A stretch of 64,000 nucleotides of DNA from Ryuthela nishihirai (lineage: Eukaryota; Arthropoda; Arachnida; Araneae; Heptathelidae): assembly GCA_038380435.1 (NCBI GenBank), contig JAWZYU010000019.1, forward strand, positions 29,165,801 to 29,229,800, read 5' to 3'. The notes below the pieces were generated by a model. That model made no database searches, was not told where the DNA came from, and saw nothing but the letters and a program-made list of their open reading frames with translations. Of the stretch, positions 11,284 to 22,500 are shown piece by piece; the first letter of the stretch is position 1; each line of letters opens with the position of its first letter. The position numbers were made by a program, and so were the translations under genes.

Positions 11284-12060
11284 TATAAATTGAATAATGT
11301 CATGTTAATGTCATTTTATTTATACATTGTACAAACTGAGAGAATAAAATCTAATCTATGATTAAAATTTGCGTATAATGTGTAAATTCGTCGACAATAA
11401 AGAATAATTTAAAAAAAGCTGTTTGTTTGGGTTTTATGGCGCAAGAGAATTGGGTTAAATAAGAATACTGCAGTCTTCTTCCAATATGATTTTTAAATAA
11501 ATAATTACATTTGAAGTCATTGAAATTTAAATTGCACAGTCGCATCTAATGAAAGAGACATTCTTTTTCGTAGCAGACTACAGTGTAAATACTACATGCA
11601 TATATTATTGCGAAATGAAAGAATTAAACTGGTTCGGCTTCAAATGAATGTTTTATCCCGGAAGCGTAAAAAGAAATGAAAATTGGATTAATAAGAAACT
11701 GGTGAACTAGGTAATCAGACAGTTTTCAGAAATTCTTTTATTAAATATTTAACTAACTAAAAATCTTTAAAGTTCGAGCTGATAATCAAATGAAAATAAG
11801 AATCAAAACTCGCCGGTTTAACAAACCGAAGTCAGAAAGCTTTAACAGTAAAGTAAATGCTTTTTAAGTAACCATTAATTCATTTTAATAAAAACTAGAA
11901 ACTTCCCGTCAATTTACTTACCTACTCGTTACTTGTAATGACATAGCAAAGCATTGTTCAGGTATCTGAGTGCAAGCTGATTGGCTGATACTGAAGAACT
12001 ATTTCAACAATTATTTTGCATACGTCTATTGGGAAAGCAATTTTTAATATTATTTAATGC
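11284..12060. other. Unassigned AT-rich stretch
   Basis: No gene or recognisable repeat seen on either strand. Confidence 0.5.
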
Positions 12061-12084
12061 TTAAACGTCTTTAATAAAAGTCTA

Positions 12085-13090
12085 ACGTTTTAACACATAG
12101 CACTCTCATTTAATTACTAACGTCTTAACACCTAACACTCTTCTTAAATGACTAATGTCTTAACACTCTCGTTAACTGCCTAACGTGTTAACACCTAACA
12201 CTCTCATTAACTGCCTAACGTGTTAACACCTAACACTCTCATTAAATGCCTAACGTTTTAACACCTAACACTGTCATTAAATGTCTAATGTGTTAACACT
12301 CTCATTAACTGCCTAACGTCTTAACACCTAACACTCTCATTAACTGCCTAACCTCTTAACACCTAACACTTTCATTAACTCCCTAACGTGTTAACGCCTA
12401 ACACTCTCATTAACTGCCTAACGTGTTAACACCTAACACTCTCATTAAATGCCTAACGTTTTAACAACTAACACTGTCATTAAATGTCTAATGTGTTAAC
12501 ACTCTCATTAACTGCCTAACGTCTTAACACCTAACACTTTCATTAACTCCCTAACGTGTTAACGCCTAACACTCTCATTAACTGCCTAACGTGTTAACAC
12601 CTAACACTCTCATTAAATGCCTAACATCTTAACACCTAACACTGTCATTAAATGTCTAATGTGTTAACACTTAACACTCTCATTAAATACCTAACGTCTT
12701 AACTCCTTATGCTTACGTTAAAAATGCTTAGCATTTTAATGCATAACATTCTCATTAAATGCCTAATGTATTGATTCTCATTCTCATTAAATGACTAACA
12801 TCTAAACACCTAACACTCTTATTAAATGCTTAAAGTCTTAACACCTAACATTCTCATTATAAATGCCTAATGTCTTAACACCTAAGCCTCATTTAATGCC
12901 TACGTCTCATTATGTATGCCTTCCTCATATACCATCTGAATATTGAAAGCTTAATTAAATACACTTAGCGTTTTGTTTATATGTCTGAACACTGAACACC
13001 TTCGTTAAATGATTAACATATGAACACCTAACGTTATGCCTTAAATGCCTAGCGTCTGATATTTAGTATCATGCTTAAATAAACAATGTC
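12085..13090. repeat. 35-bp satellite array, part 1
   Basis: The monomer is about 35 bp, built from CCTAACGTGTTAACACC followed by TAACACTCTCATTAACTG. About 25 units are present, most regular at 12160-12680 and progressively degenerate to 13090. A variant unit starting CTGTCATTAAATGTCTAATG recurs at 12271, 12474 and 12642, giving higher-order spacing of 203 and 168 bp (a difference of exactly one monomer). The array is split by a SINE1 copy. Confidence 0.93.
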
Positions 13091-13115
13091 TGCATTTCCG
13101 ATTCCTTGCTTAAAT

Positions 13116-13503
13116 GGGGCGGGGGTGGCTCAGTCGGTAGTGCGCCAGGCTCGTAATCTGTAGTTCCCAGGTTCGAGTCCCAACTGGGTCAGCGTTGAGA
13201 TTTATCTCTGCAAAATTCCCCGCCCTGCCCACGGTCAGTAGGGGACACCGATGGGCTTGGAAAGGCCGCCGTCCGTCGGATGGGACGTTAAGCCGTGGCC
13301 CCGTGTGCGGGAGAGGCATACCCTGTGCACGTTAAAGAACACGCTGGATGGCCTTGATGGGGGGCTACCATCTGTCTTCCAACAGCTGTTCCAGTGGGTC
13401 CCCTCCCCCAACCTTCTCTGAGCCTTCGGGGTCCATGTGTCTGGCCATTTAGCCCATGGTGTGCAAAAAAGTGCCGCTCAGATTTAAAACAACCCAACCC
13501 AAC
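13116..13503 (+). mobile_element. SINE1, full length with 12-bp target duplication (reference copy)
   Basis: Defines the SINE1 family here. Flanked by CCTTGCTTAAAT at 13104-13115 and 13504-13515. The head is tRNA-like: A box TGGCTCAGTCGG (13126-13137) and B box GGTTCGAGTCC (13170-13180). The body contains GACGTTAAGCC (13284-13294) and CACGTTAAAGAAC (13328-13340), words I associate with a conserved central domain shared by SINEs of many invertebrates (Nin-type; the name is from memory). It ends AAACAACCCAACCCAACC. Transcription by RNA polymerase III and mobilisation by a partner LINE are inferred. The long frame on its opposite strand is not a gene. Confidence 0.95.
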
Positions 13504-13624
13504 CCTTGCTTAAATACCTGCCATGGAAGCGTTGTTTAAACGCTTAATAAAAAATTTGGAGAGTAAATTATATCATATTATTTGGCAAAACAACAGATTA
13601 TGTCAAGTAGCTGTAACTAGAGCG

Positions 13625-13842
13625 GTAAAATGACTAATGTCTTAACACTCTCGTTAACTGCCTAACGTATTAACATCTAACACTCTCATTAACTGCCTAA
13701 CGTGTTAACACCTAACACTCTCATTAACTGCCTAACGTATTAACACCTAACACTCTCATTAACTGCCTAACGTATTAACACCTAACACTCTCATTAACTG
13801 CCTAACGTGTTAACACCTAACACTCTCATTAAATACCGTGGT
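13625..13842. repeat. 35-bp satellite array, part 2
   Basis: Six near-identical 35-bp monomers of the satellite at 12.1-13.1 kb, more homogeneous than the first block. Between the SINE and this block, 13516-13620 is non-repetitive. Confidence 0.93.
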
Positions 13843-13938
13843 GGGTTGGCCCAATGTCTCTTTAACATGTACTTCACCTGGAGAGTCCATGCGATTGACT
13901 GTAATTTCAATTCAGTTTTTTCTAATTCCCAACGGATT

Positions 13939-14316
13939 AGGTTGTTTTTATCATCTGAGCGGCACTTTTTGTACACCATGGGCTAAATAGCCAGGTCACA
14001 AGGACTTCAAAGGCTGAGAGAAAGTTGGGGGAGAGGAGCTACTGGATAGCTGTTGGAAGACAGAGTAGCCTCCTGTCAAGGTCATCCAGCGTGTACTTTA
14101 ATGTGCGTAGGGCATGGCTCTCCCGCATACGAGGCTACGGCTTAACGTCTCATTCGAAGGAAGGACGGCGGCCTTTCCAAGCCCATCAGTGTCCTCTACT
14201 GACCATGGGCTGGGCGGGGAGTCTTCCAGAGATAGATCTCGCTGACTCAGCTGGGACTCGAACCTGGGAACTACAGATTACGAGCGTGGCGCGCTACCGA
14301 CTAAGCCACCTCCGCT
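13939..14316 (-). mobile_element. SINE1, full length with target duplication
   Basis: Complete from tail (left) to tRNA-like head (right, GAGCGTGGCGCGCTACCGAC). Flanked by CCAACGGATT at 13929-13938 and 14317-14326. Confidence 0.92.
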
Positions 14317-14339
14317 CCAACGGATTTGGAATATATACC

Positions 14340-14585
14340 TTTCTACTTCATTAACATGAATATGTATGATGCTTTTGGGTGAGTAAAGTTGCTGGATTTC
14401 CAGTTTTGAAGTTTAAAAAAGAATGATCTAAAAATAAAATCACTTCTGTTAAATGATTTGGGGTCAAAATAGACATAATTAATATATTTGAGTATTTCAT
14501 TTATTTCTGATTCCAGTAATAATGAGCATATTATAAACTCTCAAAATATTTAAAGTGCTTTGTTTTTATTTTCCCTTTTGCATTT
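14340..14585. other. Unassigned AT-rich stretch
   Basis: Nothing recognisable. Confidence 0.5.
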
Positions 14586-14668
14586 AAAATAAATAAATAA
14601 ATACCCCCTCAAGCAGCTGCTTGCCACAGAGGTCTGACAGGAGCCTGTCAGTTTATATGCCACAGTAG
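14586..14668 (-). mobile_element. SINE2, 5'-truncated 3' end
   Basis: Only the tail and about 70 bp of the 3' body (CAAGCAGCTGCTTGCCACAG, GTCAGTTTATATGCCA). The head is missing. Confidence 0.88.
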
Positions 14669-14727
14669 GATACAGAAAAGAAAATATGACTTTCTATAGA
14701 ATAGAAGAGATTCCCATAAGCTGAAGA

Positions 14728-15062
14728 TTGGGTTGATGTTTTACCTCCGAGTGCCACTTCTATGCACACAATGTGTAAATGACCAGTTCACCCAGGACCC
14801 TAAAGGCTCAGAGAAGGTTGAGGAAAAGAACACACTGGCTGTTAGGAAACAGATGGATACATCCTATCGAGGCCATCCAGTGTATTCTTCAAAGCTCACA
14901 GCTTTCCTGCACACGTGCTCCGGCATAAACCCCATCCAACGGGTGGCATTTTTTCCAAGCACAGCAGTGTCCCCCTAGTCACCTATAGCACGGTAGGATT
15001 TAGAGGAGATGAATCTCAACTCCTATACATTTGGGACTCGAAATTAGGACCCACAAGCCAAA
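14728..15062 (-). mobile_element. SINE1, old copy
   Basis: Diverged but collinear SINE1: TTTTACCTCCGAGTGCCACT at the tail end, AGGCTCAGAGAAGGTTG, CTGTTAGGAAACAGATGG, then a degraded head. Confidence 0.85.
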
Positions 15063-15119
15063 GCTAACTCTTGATGTTCAATCATACAATTTAACAAAGT
15101 GTTAAAATTTCACCCATAT

Positions 15120-15445
15120 CCTGTTATTCAGAATCAATTATGAACCTCAATGGACAGATCACAAAACTCTAAAAGCTCAGAGCTGGGAAGGTGAAAGGGA
15201 TCTGCTAAGCAGCTGTTAGGAGACAAATATAAATCTCTCGTCAAAGCCATTCAGAGTGCTTTTTTAGCGTGAACAAGGTAAACTGCGCCCATGCACTGGC
15301 CAAGGCTTAATGCCCCATCGAAGAATGACTCCCTTCCAAACCAATCCGTGTTCCCTTTCACAACGCGGACAGAGAGCGGTTTAGAATATGGGCTAGAACC
15401 TCACAACATCTAGTTACGAGCCTGGAGCTCTACCGACTGGAACAA
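15120..15445 (-). mobile_element. SINE1, very old copy
   Basis: Recognised by AAAAGCTCAGAG, GCAGCTGTTAGGAGACAAAT, AGCCATTCAGAGTGCTTTTT and the head relic TTACGAGCCTGGAGCTCTAC. Heavily mutated. Confidence 0.7.
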
Positions 15446-16010
15446 ACCCTACCCCTACACACGAAAGAGGTTAATAAATTGTGCCTTGCAAATTTTAATC
15501 TCAAAATTAATATTTTCCATCGATTACTGTTTGTTTGAGATATTTTTCTTAATTCCATAGCTTTATAGAAATAATTTAAACAAAACATTACCTGGGATTA
15601 AGAACTTAAAGTGATGAGTTCCGGAGGATCTTTAAGACTGTGATAACCGCCTGAGCGTTGTGTAGGTTAGTAACATATTAAATTCAAAAGTCATATAAGC
15701 ATCCATTTCGATATGAAGGATTTATGGTTTTCATCATCATAAAACTATTCTGAGAAGCTCGGATACTCTGAGGAGTTAGTCTTTTTTTCTCAGGACAATT
15801 CTTTCATTTATGAAATGTTAAACTGAGGTTCCTGGTTTCATGCATCTTATTGTTAGAGGATAAAAACTTTTATTCCATTTTCATTAAATGTTAAAGTGAA
15901 TAGGAGAAAGTTAATTTTTTTCAATAACATTACATGATAAAAAATTCGATAATTATACCAACATTTTACAGACAAATTATTTTTATTTCATGAATTCAGG
16001 TGGTGAATGT
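15446..16010. other. Unassigned stretch
   Basis: No gene, RNA or repeat recognised. Confidence 0.5.
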
Positions 16011-16011
16011 C

Positions 16012-16395
16012 AGGGTTGCGTTGGTTTGGGTTGTTTATACCTCTGAGCTGTACAGGTTTGCTCACAATGGTCTAATTGGCCAGGTCACAAGGACCCCAAG
16101 GGCTCAAAGAGGTTTGGGAGAAGGAGACCCACTGGAAAGCTGTTAAGAGACAGTTGGTAGCCTCACGTCAAAGCTAGACAGCGGGTTATTTAACGTGCAA
16201 AGAGTAGGACTCTTCCGCAGGGCCATGACTTAAAGTCCCATCCGATGGATGGCGGCGTTTCCAAACCCATCGGTGTCCCCTAATGACCGAGGGCAAGACT
16301 GGGATTCTGCGGAGAAAAATCTCAATGCTGGCCGAACTGGGACTCGAACTCGGGAACTACAGATTACAAGCGTGGTACACTGCCGAAGCCTCAAT
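16012..16395 (-). mobile_element. SINE1, old full-length copy
   Basis: Runs from TTGGGTTGTTTATACCTCTG to the head relic AACTACAGATTACAAGCGTG. Many substitutions; no clear duplication. Confidence 0.87.
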
Positions 16396-16810
16396 TTGTT
16401 TACAAATGTGCAAAATTGCGTTCCTACATAAGGTGACTTTTTAATTTCAAAACTAATATTTTTTCCCACAGAAGGAATGTGAGGGAATTTGTTGCAAAGT
16501 AGAAGGTGCAACGTATCTCTGTCTTTTAAGCCAAGCTCTATCAGAAAGTAATTTGTTAAGCAAGAATGTATACATAATCAATTGATAAAAAAAGCTACGA
16601 TTTTAAAGTTTTTTTCTGATTAAAAAGGACATTGTGAGTGACTTATACCTTCATTTTAGTAAGTAAGAACCTTTACTAAGCTTAAATATTTCATGAAATT
16701 TGTCGTTGTATTATTTCTGTTTATTACTATTTGTTCATAGTCTATTAAGCTATTTTAAAACTAATAATAAGCAGTTTGTCTTGCACAATCTGACCTAATT
16801 CAAAAACTTT
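16396..16810. other. Unassigned AT-rich stretch
   Basis: Nothing recognisable between two SINEs. Confidence 0.5.
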
Positions 16811-16816
16811 AGAAAA

Positions 16817-17026
16817 ATAATAAATAAATAAATACCTCCTCAAGCAGCTGCTTGCCACAGAGGTCTGACAGGAGCCTGTCAGTTTATATGCCAGAGTAGA
16901 AGGTCTGAGAGGATGGCAGGACCTCAGCAGAGTAACGACACATACATCCATGCCTTACCCGGGGCTCCAACCCAGGTCCCTTAGATCAGCAGCCAGGCGC
17001 GCTAACCACTCGGCAATGGGACGGCA
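16817..17026 (-). mobile_element. SINE2, full length
   Basis: TATT tail on the left, intact body, head with CGCTAACCACTCGGCAATGG on the right. A short AGAAA-type match flanks it, too short to be sure of the duplication. Confidence 0.9.
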
Positions 17027-17154
17027 GAAAGAAAAAAAAAAATCACCTACAACTTTACACATATTTATTTATACGGATGGCCCGATCTATATGGCCCGAT
17101 GTACATATCTAAGTAACCTTGGTAATTCCAGTTGCCAAGGCTACAGCGATTTCG

Positions 17155-17190
17155 TAAAAAATTACCTCCATGAATGGAGGTAATTTTTTT
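17155..17190. repeat. Perfect short hairpin
   Basis: AAAAATTACCTCCAT and its reverse complement ATGGAGGTAATTTTT face each other across GA. A perfect 15-bp stem with A/T tracts; possibly a relic foldback element. Confidence 0.8.
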
Positions 17191-18019
17191 TTGGTATATT
17201 ATCGGATATATAGCTGTAGAATATATCTGAAAAATTAATAAATCAAAAATTAATAATAATTAACATAACAATAATTAAATATATATTTAATTAATTATAT
17301 ATTAATTTATCTGTTTCAGTATTTATTTTAATTTTGTGCTATTGCTCTTAAAAGTAGTATATTTATTATTATATTAATTTGTTAGCTATACTCTAAACCA
17401 CCCTTGCAATAATATTTGTTCGAAAATATTATTATATTCTTTATTTTATCGAAAATATTTATCATGGCCTTAATTACGGAGCATTGTTCATGCTCAGAAG
17501 ATGTCTAAATTTACCTTCGTTTGAAGATTTTCATACACCACTTCGTTCCTAAATAACTTTCCAAATGGTCAAGTAACGCCCCACTGGTCACTTCAAGTCC
17601 CCCACCCTCTGGCCACCTCAAGTCCACCTTTTAAACACCAGGCCTGAACAGCCGTTGAGCGAAAGGAATGAAGTATGCATAAAATTTAATTGAAATATAA
17701 ATTTTAAACCACATAAAATAAAATATTCATTATGACTATATTAAAACGTTCATGAACATTTTAAAATTGTGGACCATATTTAAAGAAAATTAATATAGCA
17801 ACCATTAGAATTTTAATATATATATATATTTTAATTAACACAGTAAAATATTTAAAATGAATATTTCTGCTACTGCACTGTTAGTAACTATAACGCGCGC
17901 GCGCACCCCCCCCCCAACGAACAAGGAGAGCATCATTTACTGATTATTACTGTTATAAAAATTACAAAGAGAAATAAATTACCGGAATTCTGTCTGGCGA
18001 AAAGAAAAAGCGATAAAGG
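17191..18019. other. Unassigned AT-rich stretch
   Basis: Very AT-rich (17.2-17.5 and 17.7-17.88 kb), with a CG/C-rich microsatellite at 17893-17917. No gene seen. Confidence 0.5.
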
Positions 18020-18858
18020 ACTTAAAAAATAGTGAAGTACTTTCGATGAAAAACGCCATTTACCGTCAACCGTAGAGGTCAACACGCAATTTCAGCGCAA
18101 CGACGAAAAGGTGAGACGGAAGGACAATAAAGAAACAGAAAGAGCGAAAAAAAAAGAAGAGCAGGCCTCAACTGCTCTCTCTTTCCAACTGCACGAAGTC
18201 ATTCAGTCGGGCCATGCCAAGAAGAGTCGTCAGCCTCTAGCTTTAGTTTTGTTCGGTGACCGGCGAAAGTGGTCGGGCTGGGTGCGGGTAAACAAAGGTC
18301 TACCCGTCACGCTACGGCGAATTCTCGCACTCTTAAACTCCGACGAGAGAGAAGAACGGGCCCCGTTGGCCCATCCGCCGACGAATCAGAAACCACCGGC
18401 CGACAGAAGTTTTCGGGTGGCCCGAGGCAATCGACGCTAAGAAGAGCTTCCTAGCTTGACGAGTTTTAAGCCTTGCAGAGTAGATGGCAAGGCTCTGCCC
18501 TTGACTGCAGTACATTTTTAAGTTTGAAACTTAAATTCACCATCAGTTGGGTAGTGGCGATCTTTGCCTGTGGTTTGGGAGAGGAATAGGAAAGTTTTTG
18601 GGATCTGTTCCTGGTACGCGTTAATGACCTCTGCCCAAAGGAGTGCTAGGTTGAGGAGTTTCTAGAGTGCTGTTGCCCTCGCAACCGGAACGTGCGTGTG
18701 AACGACTGAAGAAAGGGAAAGTGAACTTCAGGACAAGGTCAAGATCCGCTCAAAGGCTTCAGCATCAGTAGCGCCTCCTTTAGGCCAGTGTGCCGCTGTC
18801 GTTTCACATCAGCATCCACTGGTCCCTGTGAACTAATTAATATCACCTCTTTCCCAAG
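18020..18858 (+). other. Candidate non-coding first exon / promoter region of a host gene
   Basis: A unique stretch, clearly richer in G+C and CpG than its surroundings, with no SINE or transposon similarity. It ends TTCCCAAG followed by GTAAGA at 18859, a textbook splice donor. Inside is TTCAGTC (18203-18209), which fits the arthropod initiator. The longest frame (18111-18440) has no recognisable domain, is rich in Lys/Arg and is probably untranslated leader. If right, the coding exons lie beyond or far downstream and much of this window would be a first intron. It could also be an unrecognised repeat. Exon start is unknown. Confidence 0.45.
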
Positions 18859-19320
18859 GTAAGATTATGGTATCATTTTGATTTTGAGATTGTACTGGCT
18901 TGGTTTATTTTTCTCCCACGTTTGTTCGGCATGCAAATGTGTATTCATGAAGCAGCTGGGGGTAAATGATCTGTAGATTGATGTTTTTCCAGGATATTTT
19001 TTTTTAATTTTAAATTGTTGATAGTTGTTCCACTGTTTGAATGAAGGAATAATATTTAGTAATCAATGAGGAACACGTTTGTTTTTGTTCGTTGTCGACG
19101 TAAAAAATGTTTATTTTATCCAGCCATTCGCTGGACTGTGCATAGGTTGGTATACATATGGTTTATAATTTTTCTAGGATGAATAAATTGTCGTTTGTGT
19201 ATTCTCTTTTAGTTATAGTTCAAGAATAATACTTTTGAAATTAAAAATAAATAAGTTAATGATAAATTTATATTAAAAAATTTATATCGCACCTTTTTTT
19301 AAAGTTTTGAATTATTTTTA
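18859..19320. other. Unassigned stretch after candidate donor
   Basis: AT-rich, without genes or repeats that I recognise. It would be intronic if the donor at 18859 is real. Confidence 0.4.
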
Positions 19321-19325
19321 AGTGA

Positions 19326-19506
19326 TTAGCGTGCTTGGCTACTAATCAGAGGGATATGGGTTCGAGCCAAGGTAAGTCATGGATGTTTGTGTTGTTTTTC
19401 TGATGAAGTCTCGCCTTCATCACAGACCTTCTCTATGACGAATTGAATTGACAGACTCCTTCCCGACCTCTGTAGAGAGGTCTGACAGGACAAGTCCAAT
19501 TGTTTG
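19326..19506 (+). mobile_element. SINE2-related element, divergent subfamily
   Basis: Head TTAGCGTGCTTGGCTACTAA with B box GGTTCGAGCC, then CATGGATGTTTGTGTTGTTT and a body (AGACTCCTTCCCGACCTCTG) that differs from standard SINE2, including GACGAATTGAATTGACAG. The TATT tail is missing. It looks like an older or separate subfamily. Confidence 0.8.
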
Positions 19507-19799
19507 CGGAGTTTTTTTTTTTCTTAATTTTATATCGTTATATTAGATTCAAATAAATATTATTATAGTTTGTACAAAAATACCTAATATTAGACAGGGT
19601 TATAGCTTGCTCAGGTCTTGAGCATTCTAAGTTCAAGTTTGTTACTTGAGAAGATATATATTTTGAATTTAATATGAAACAATAAAGGAGTATTTCATTT
19701 ACATGGATTGCTAAAGCAAGTTTTAAAATACAAACAATTTAGACAAAATATCTAAAATACTTAAAATTAATAGAAAAAAAAATTGATAACCTAATAACA

Positions 19800-20505
19800 T
19801 AATGAAATGTGAAGGTCACGAAGTCTTTGTTGCCAACAATGAGTTGACCCCTTAGACCCAGGAGTGGGGAAGAAAACAACTTTTTTTTAGCAGATAAATT
19901 AAAAATTCCTTTTTAGGCTGAATAGGTGTTGATGAAATATTACGGTTTCAACTTTACGAATCTCCCAAAATCTATAAATGCACACTCTAACGGTGGAAAA
20001 GTTAAATTCCAAACTTTATTACAAACGATTATTTAAGCTAGAAATTTGAAATTTTTGTAGTGAGATGTGAACGTCATAAAGTTTCCATTGATAACAATAA
20101 GTTGATCCCTTATCCCGGGGTGGGTGGAAAACCGCAGCTTTTTTTTTTGTTTTAACAGACAATTGTTTGTTTCCAAAGATAAAAAAATTATTTTTGTGTT
20201 GGATAGTTATTAATGAATTATTACGATTTGCACTTTCCGAATTGCTCAGAAGCTATAATGCGTCTTCTGAAGGTGAAAATTTTTAAAATTGCAAAATTTT
20301 AAACAAATATTGCAAACGATGTATTTATGCTAGAAATTTAAAATTTTGCTTGTGGAATGTGAAGGTCACGAAATTTCTATTGCCAATAGTGAGTTATAAC
20401 CTTAGATCCAGGGTTGGGGGAAGGAACACAACTTTTTTAGCTGATAAATTAAAAACATTTTTTAGGCTGATAGGTATTGATGAAATATTACGGTTTTTAT
20501 GTTGT
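19800..20505. repeat. Tandem repeat of about 250-290 bp, three units
   Basis: Landmarks recur in order: GTTGACCCCTTA at 19851 (GTTGATCCCTTA 20101, GTTATAACCTTA 20391) and GATGAAATATTACGGTTT at 19931, with versions at 20210 and 20477. Units are diverged. Relatives lie at 1-95 and 545-800, so it is also dispersed. Confidence 0.85.
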
Positions 20506-20741
20506 ATAATTATTAATAAATACTGGTATTTACCCCCCTTGTCCCATCATCCATTAGGTAACATTCCAGCATTTAAGGAGGGGAAAAAGTAGAAAAAGGA
20601 AAAACTTCATTCTCTTTGAAAACGAGATTCCCATAAGCGCCAAAGCCGATATGCGTCCTTCTAGTTTAATTTAAAACATAAACTGTTTGTGTTAAAAGTT
20701 CGAAATTGTACTTTTAAAGTATTAAGTACCTCCCTTCAAAT

Positions 20742-21122
20742 GGGGCGGGGGGGTCAGTTGGTTGTGCGCCAGGCTAGTAATCTGCAGTTCCGAGGTTCGA
20801 ATCCTAGCTGGGTCAGCGTTGAGATTTATCTCCCCAAAACTCCACGCCCTGCCCACGGTCAGTATGGGACACCGATGGGCTTGGAAAGGCCACCGTCCGT
20901 CGGATGGGACGTTAAGCCGCGGCCCTGTGTGCAGGAGAGCCATACCCTGTGTACATTAAACACATGCTAGATAGCCTTGAAGGGAGGTTACCATCTGTCT
21001 CCCAACAGCCGTTCCAGTGGGTTCCCTCCCTCAAACTTCTCTGAGCCTTCGTGGTCCTTGTGACCTGGCCATTTAGCCCATTGTGTACAAAAAAGTGCCG
21101 CTCAGAGGTAAACCAACCAACC
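20742..21122 (+). mobile_element. SINE1, full length
   Basis: Head GGGGCGGGGGGGTCAGTTGG and B box GGTTCGAATCC, complete body, tail AAACCAACCAACC. Flanks CCTCCCTTCAA (20730) and CCTCCCTACAA (21121) resemble a duplication. Confidence 0.9.
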
Positions 21123-21132
21123 TCCCTACAAG

Positions 21133-21345
21133 GCCATCTAGTGTCTTCTTTGATGTGCACATATATGGCTCTACTGCACAAAGACATCCAGTTAACTACT
21201 GTAGAGCTTATAATTTCATAAGACGGACGGCCGCCTTTCCAAGCCGGCGATATATTCTTCCTCACTATGAGGGCAGGCAAGGTGAAGGTCAGCGGAGATA
21301 AATCTCAAAGTAGTTGGAAATCAAACCTGGGAACGTCAGATTACG
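21133..21345 (-). mobile_element. SINE1, old 5' half
   Basis: Head-proximal half on the minus strand: GACGGACGGCCGCCTTTCC, GGAGATAAATCTCAAAG and a head relic GGGAACGTCAGATTACGAAT. Adjoins the opposite-strand copy to its left. Confidence 0.8.
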
Positions 21346-21700
21346 AATGCTTACGTAACTAATCTAAAGACTAATTAATATTTTAATCTGCACCGACAGA
21401 AAATCGCATTTTAAACCTAGCACAGCTGAATTTGGCTCTAAAGCGCTGTAGAGATTAAGACATCCGGAACGGTATTCCACTGCAAGTTATTTGCCCCCCC
21501 CCCCCTCAACACAAATAAAACTCGTCACCACAGGCAAAAAAAATTTCTAAACCTCAGAATTGTTAATTTCCTCTCCTAGACAAAACAATTCATTACATTT
21601 TTTATTTATGCTTCTCACCCTTAGCCAATATGATGTGGAAAATCCCACTATTCACCAAAATTTTATTTCCCTTCCTCTCTCTCATCACTTATCACAGTGT

Positions 21701-22091
21701 GGGGCGGTGGGGGCTCAGTCGGTAGCGCGCCAGGCTTGTAATCTGTAGTTCACAGGTTCAAGTCCCAGCTGGGTCAGCGTTGAGATTTATCTCCGCAAAA
21801 TTCCCCGCCCTGCCCACGGTCAGTAGGGGACACCGATGGGCTTTGAAGGGCCGCCGTCCGTCGGATGGGACGTTAAGCCGTGGCCCCGTGTACGGGAGAG
21901 CCATACCCTGTGCACGTTAAAGAACACGCTGGATGGCCTTGACGGGAGGCTACCATCTGTCTCCCAACAGCTGTTCCAATGGGTCCCCTTCCCCAACCTT
22001 CTCTGAGCCTTCGGGGTCCATGTGACCTGGCCATTTAGCCCATGGTGTGCAAAAAAGTGCCGCTCAGAGGTAAAACTATCCAACCCAACCC
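21701..22091 (+). mobile_element. SINE1, full length
   Basis: Starts GGGGCGGTGGGGGCTCAGTC, B box variant GGTTCAAGTCC, intact body, tail ATCCAACCCAACCC. Its 3' end joins another SINE1 in the same orientation. Confidence 0.93.
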
Positions 22092-22405
22092 AGCTGGGTC
22101 AGAGCCGAGATTTATCTCCTCAAAACTCCCCGAATTGCCCTCTGTCGTAGCGCACCGATGGGCTTGGGAACGCCGCCGTATGTTTGATGGGACATTAAGC
22201 CATGGCGAGAGCCATACCATGTTCCCGTTAAAGAATACGCTGGAAGACCTTGACGGGAGGCTACTTTCTGTCTCCCAACAGATGCCCACCGGGTCTCCTT
22301 ATTCCAATCTTCTCTGAGCCCTTTTTAGATCCAGATACTAGCCATTTATCACTTATATACCAAATCGTGCTTTTCTGAGGTAAAACAATCCAATCCATAT
22401 CCTCA
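22092..22405 (+). mobile_element. SINE1, older copy in tandem
   Basis: Begins inside the head (AGCTGGGTCAGAGCCGAGAT) and continues to AAACAATCCAATCC. More diverged than the copy to its left, which seems to have inserted into it. Confidence 0.88.
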
Positions 22406-22430
22406 ACAATATCTAAATCCTTGGGTTCTT

Positions 22431-22500
22431 GTGACCTGGCCATTTAGTCTACTGTGCCCAATTTAGCCAAAGTGTCGCTTAGAGTTAAACAACGCAGTCC
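22431..22500 (+). mobile_element. SINE1 3' fragment
   Basis: Only the last part (TGTGACCTGGCCATTTAGTC, then AGTGTCGCTTAGAG) is present. Confidence 0.75.

Noticed and set aside
12085..13842. CRISPR-like array (regular 35-bp repeats)
   Set aside because: Units are contiguous without unique spacers and the context is eukaryotic; it is a satellite.
18111..18440. 109-codon Lys/Arg-rich frame in the GC-richer block
   Set aside because: No domain recognised and overlapping frames are also open as expected from the base composition; treated as leader or non-coding.
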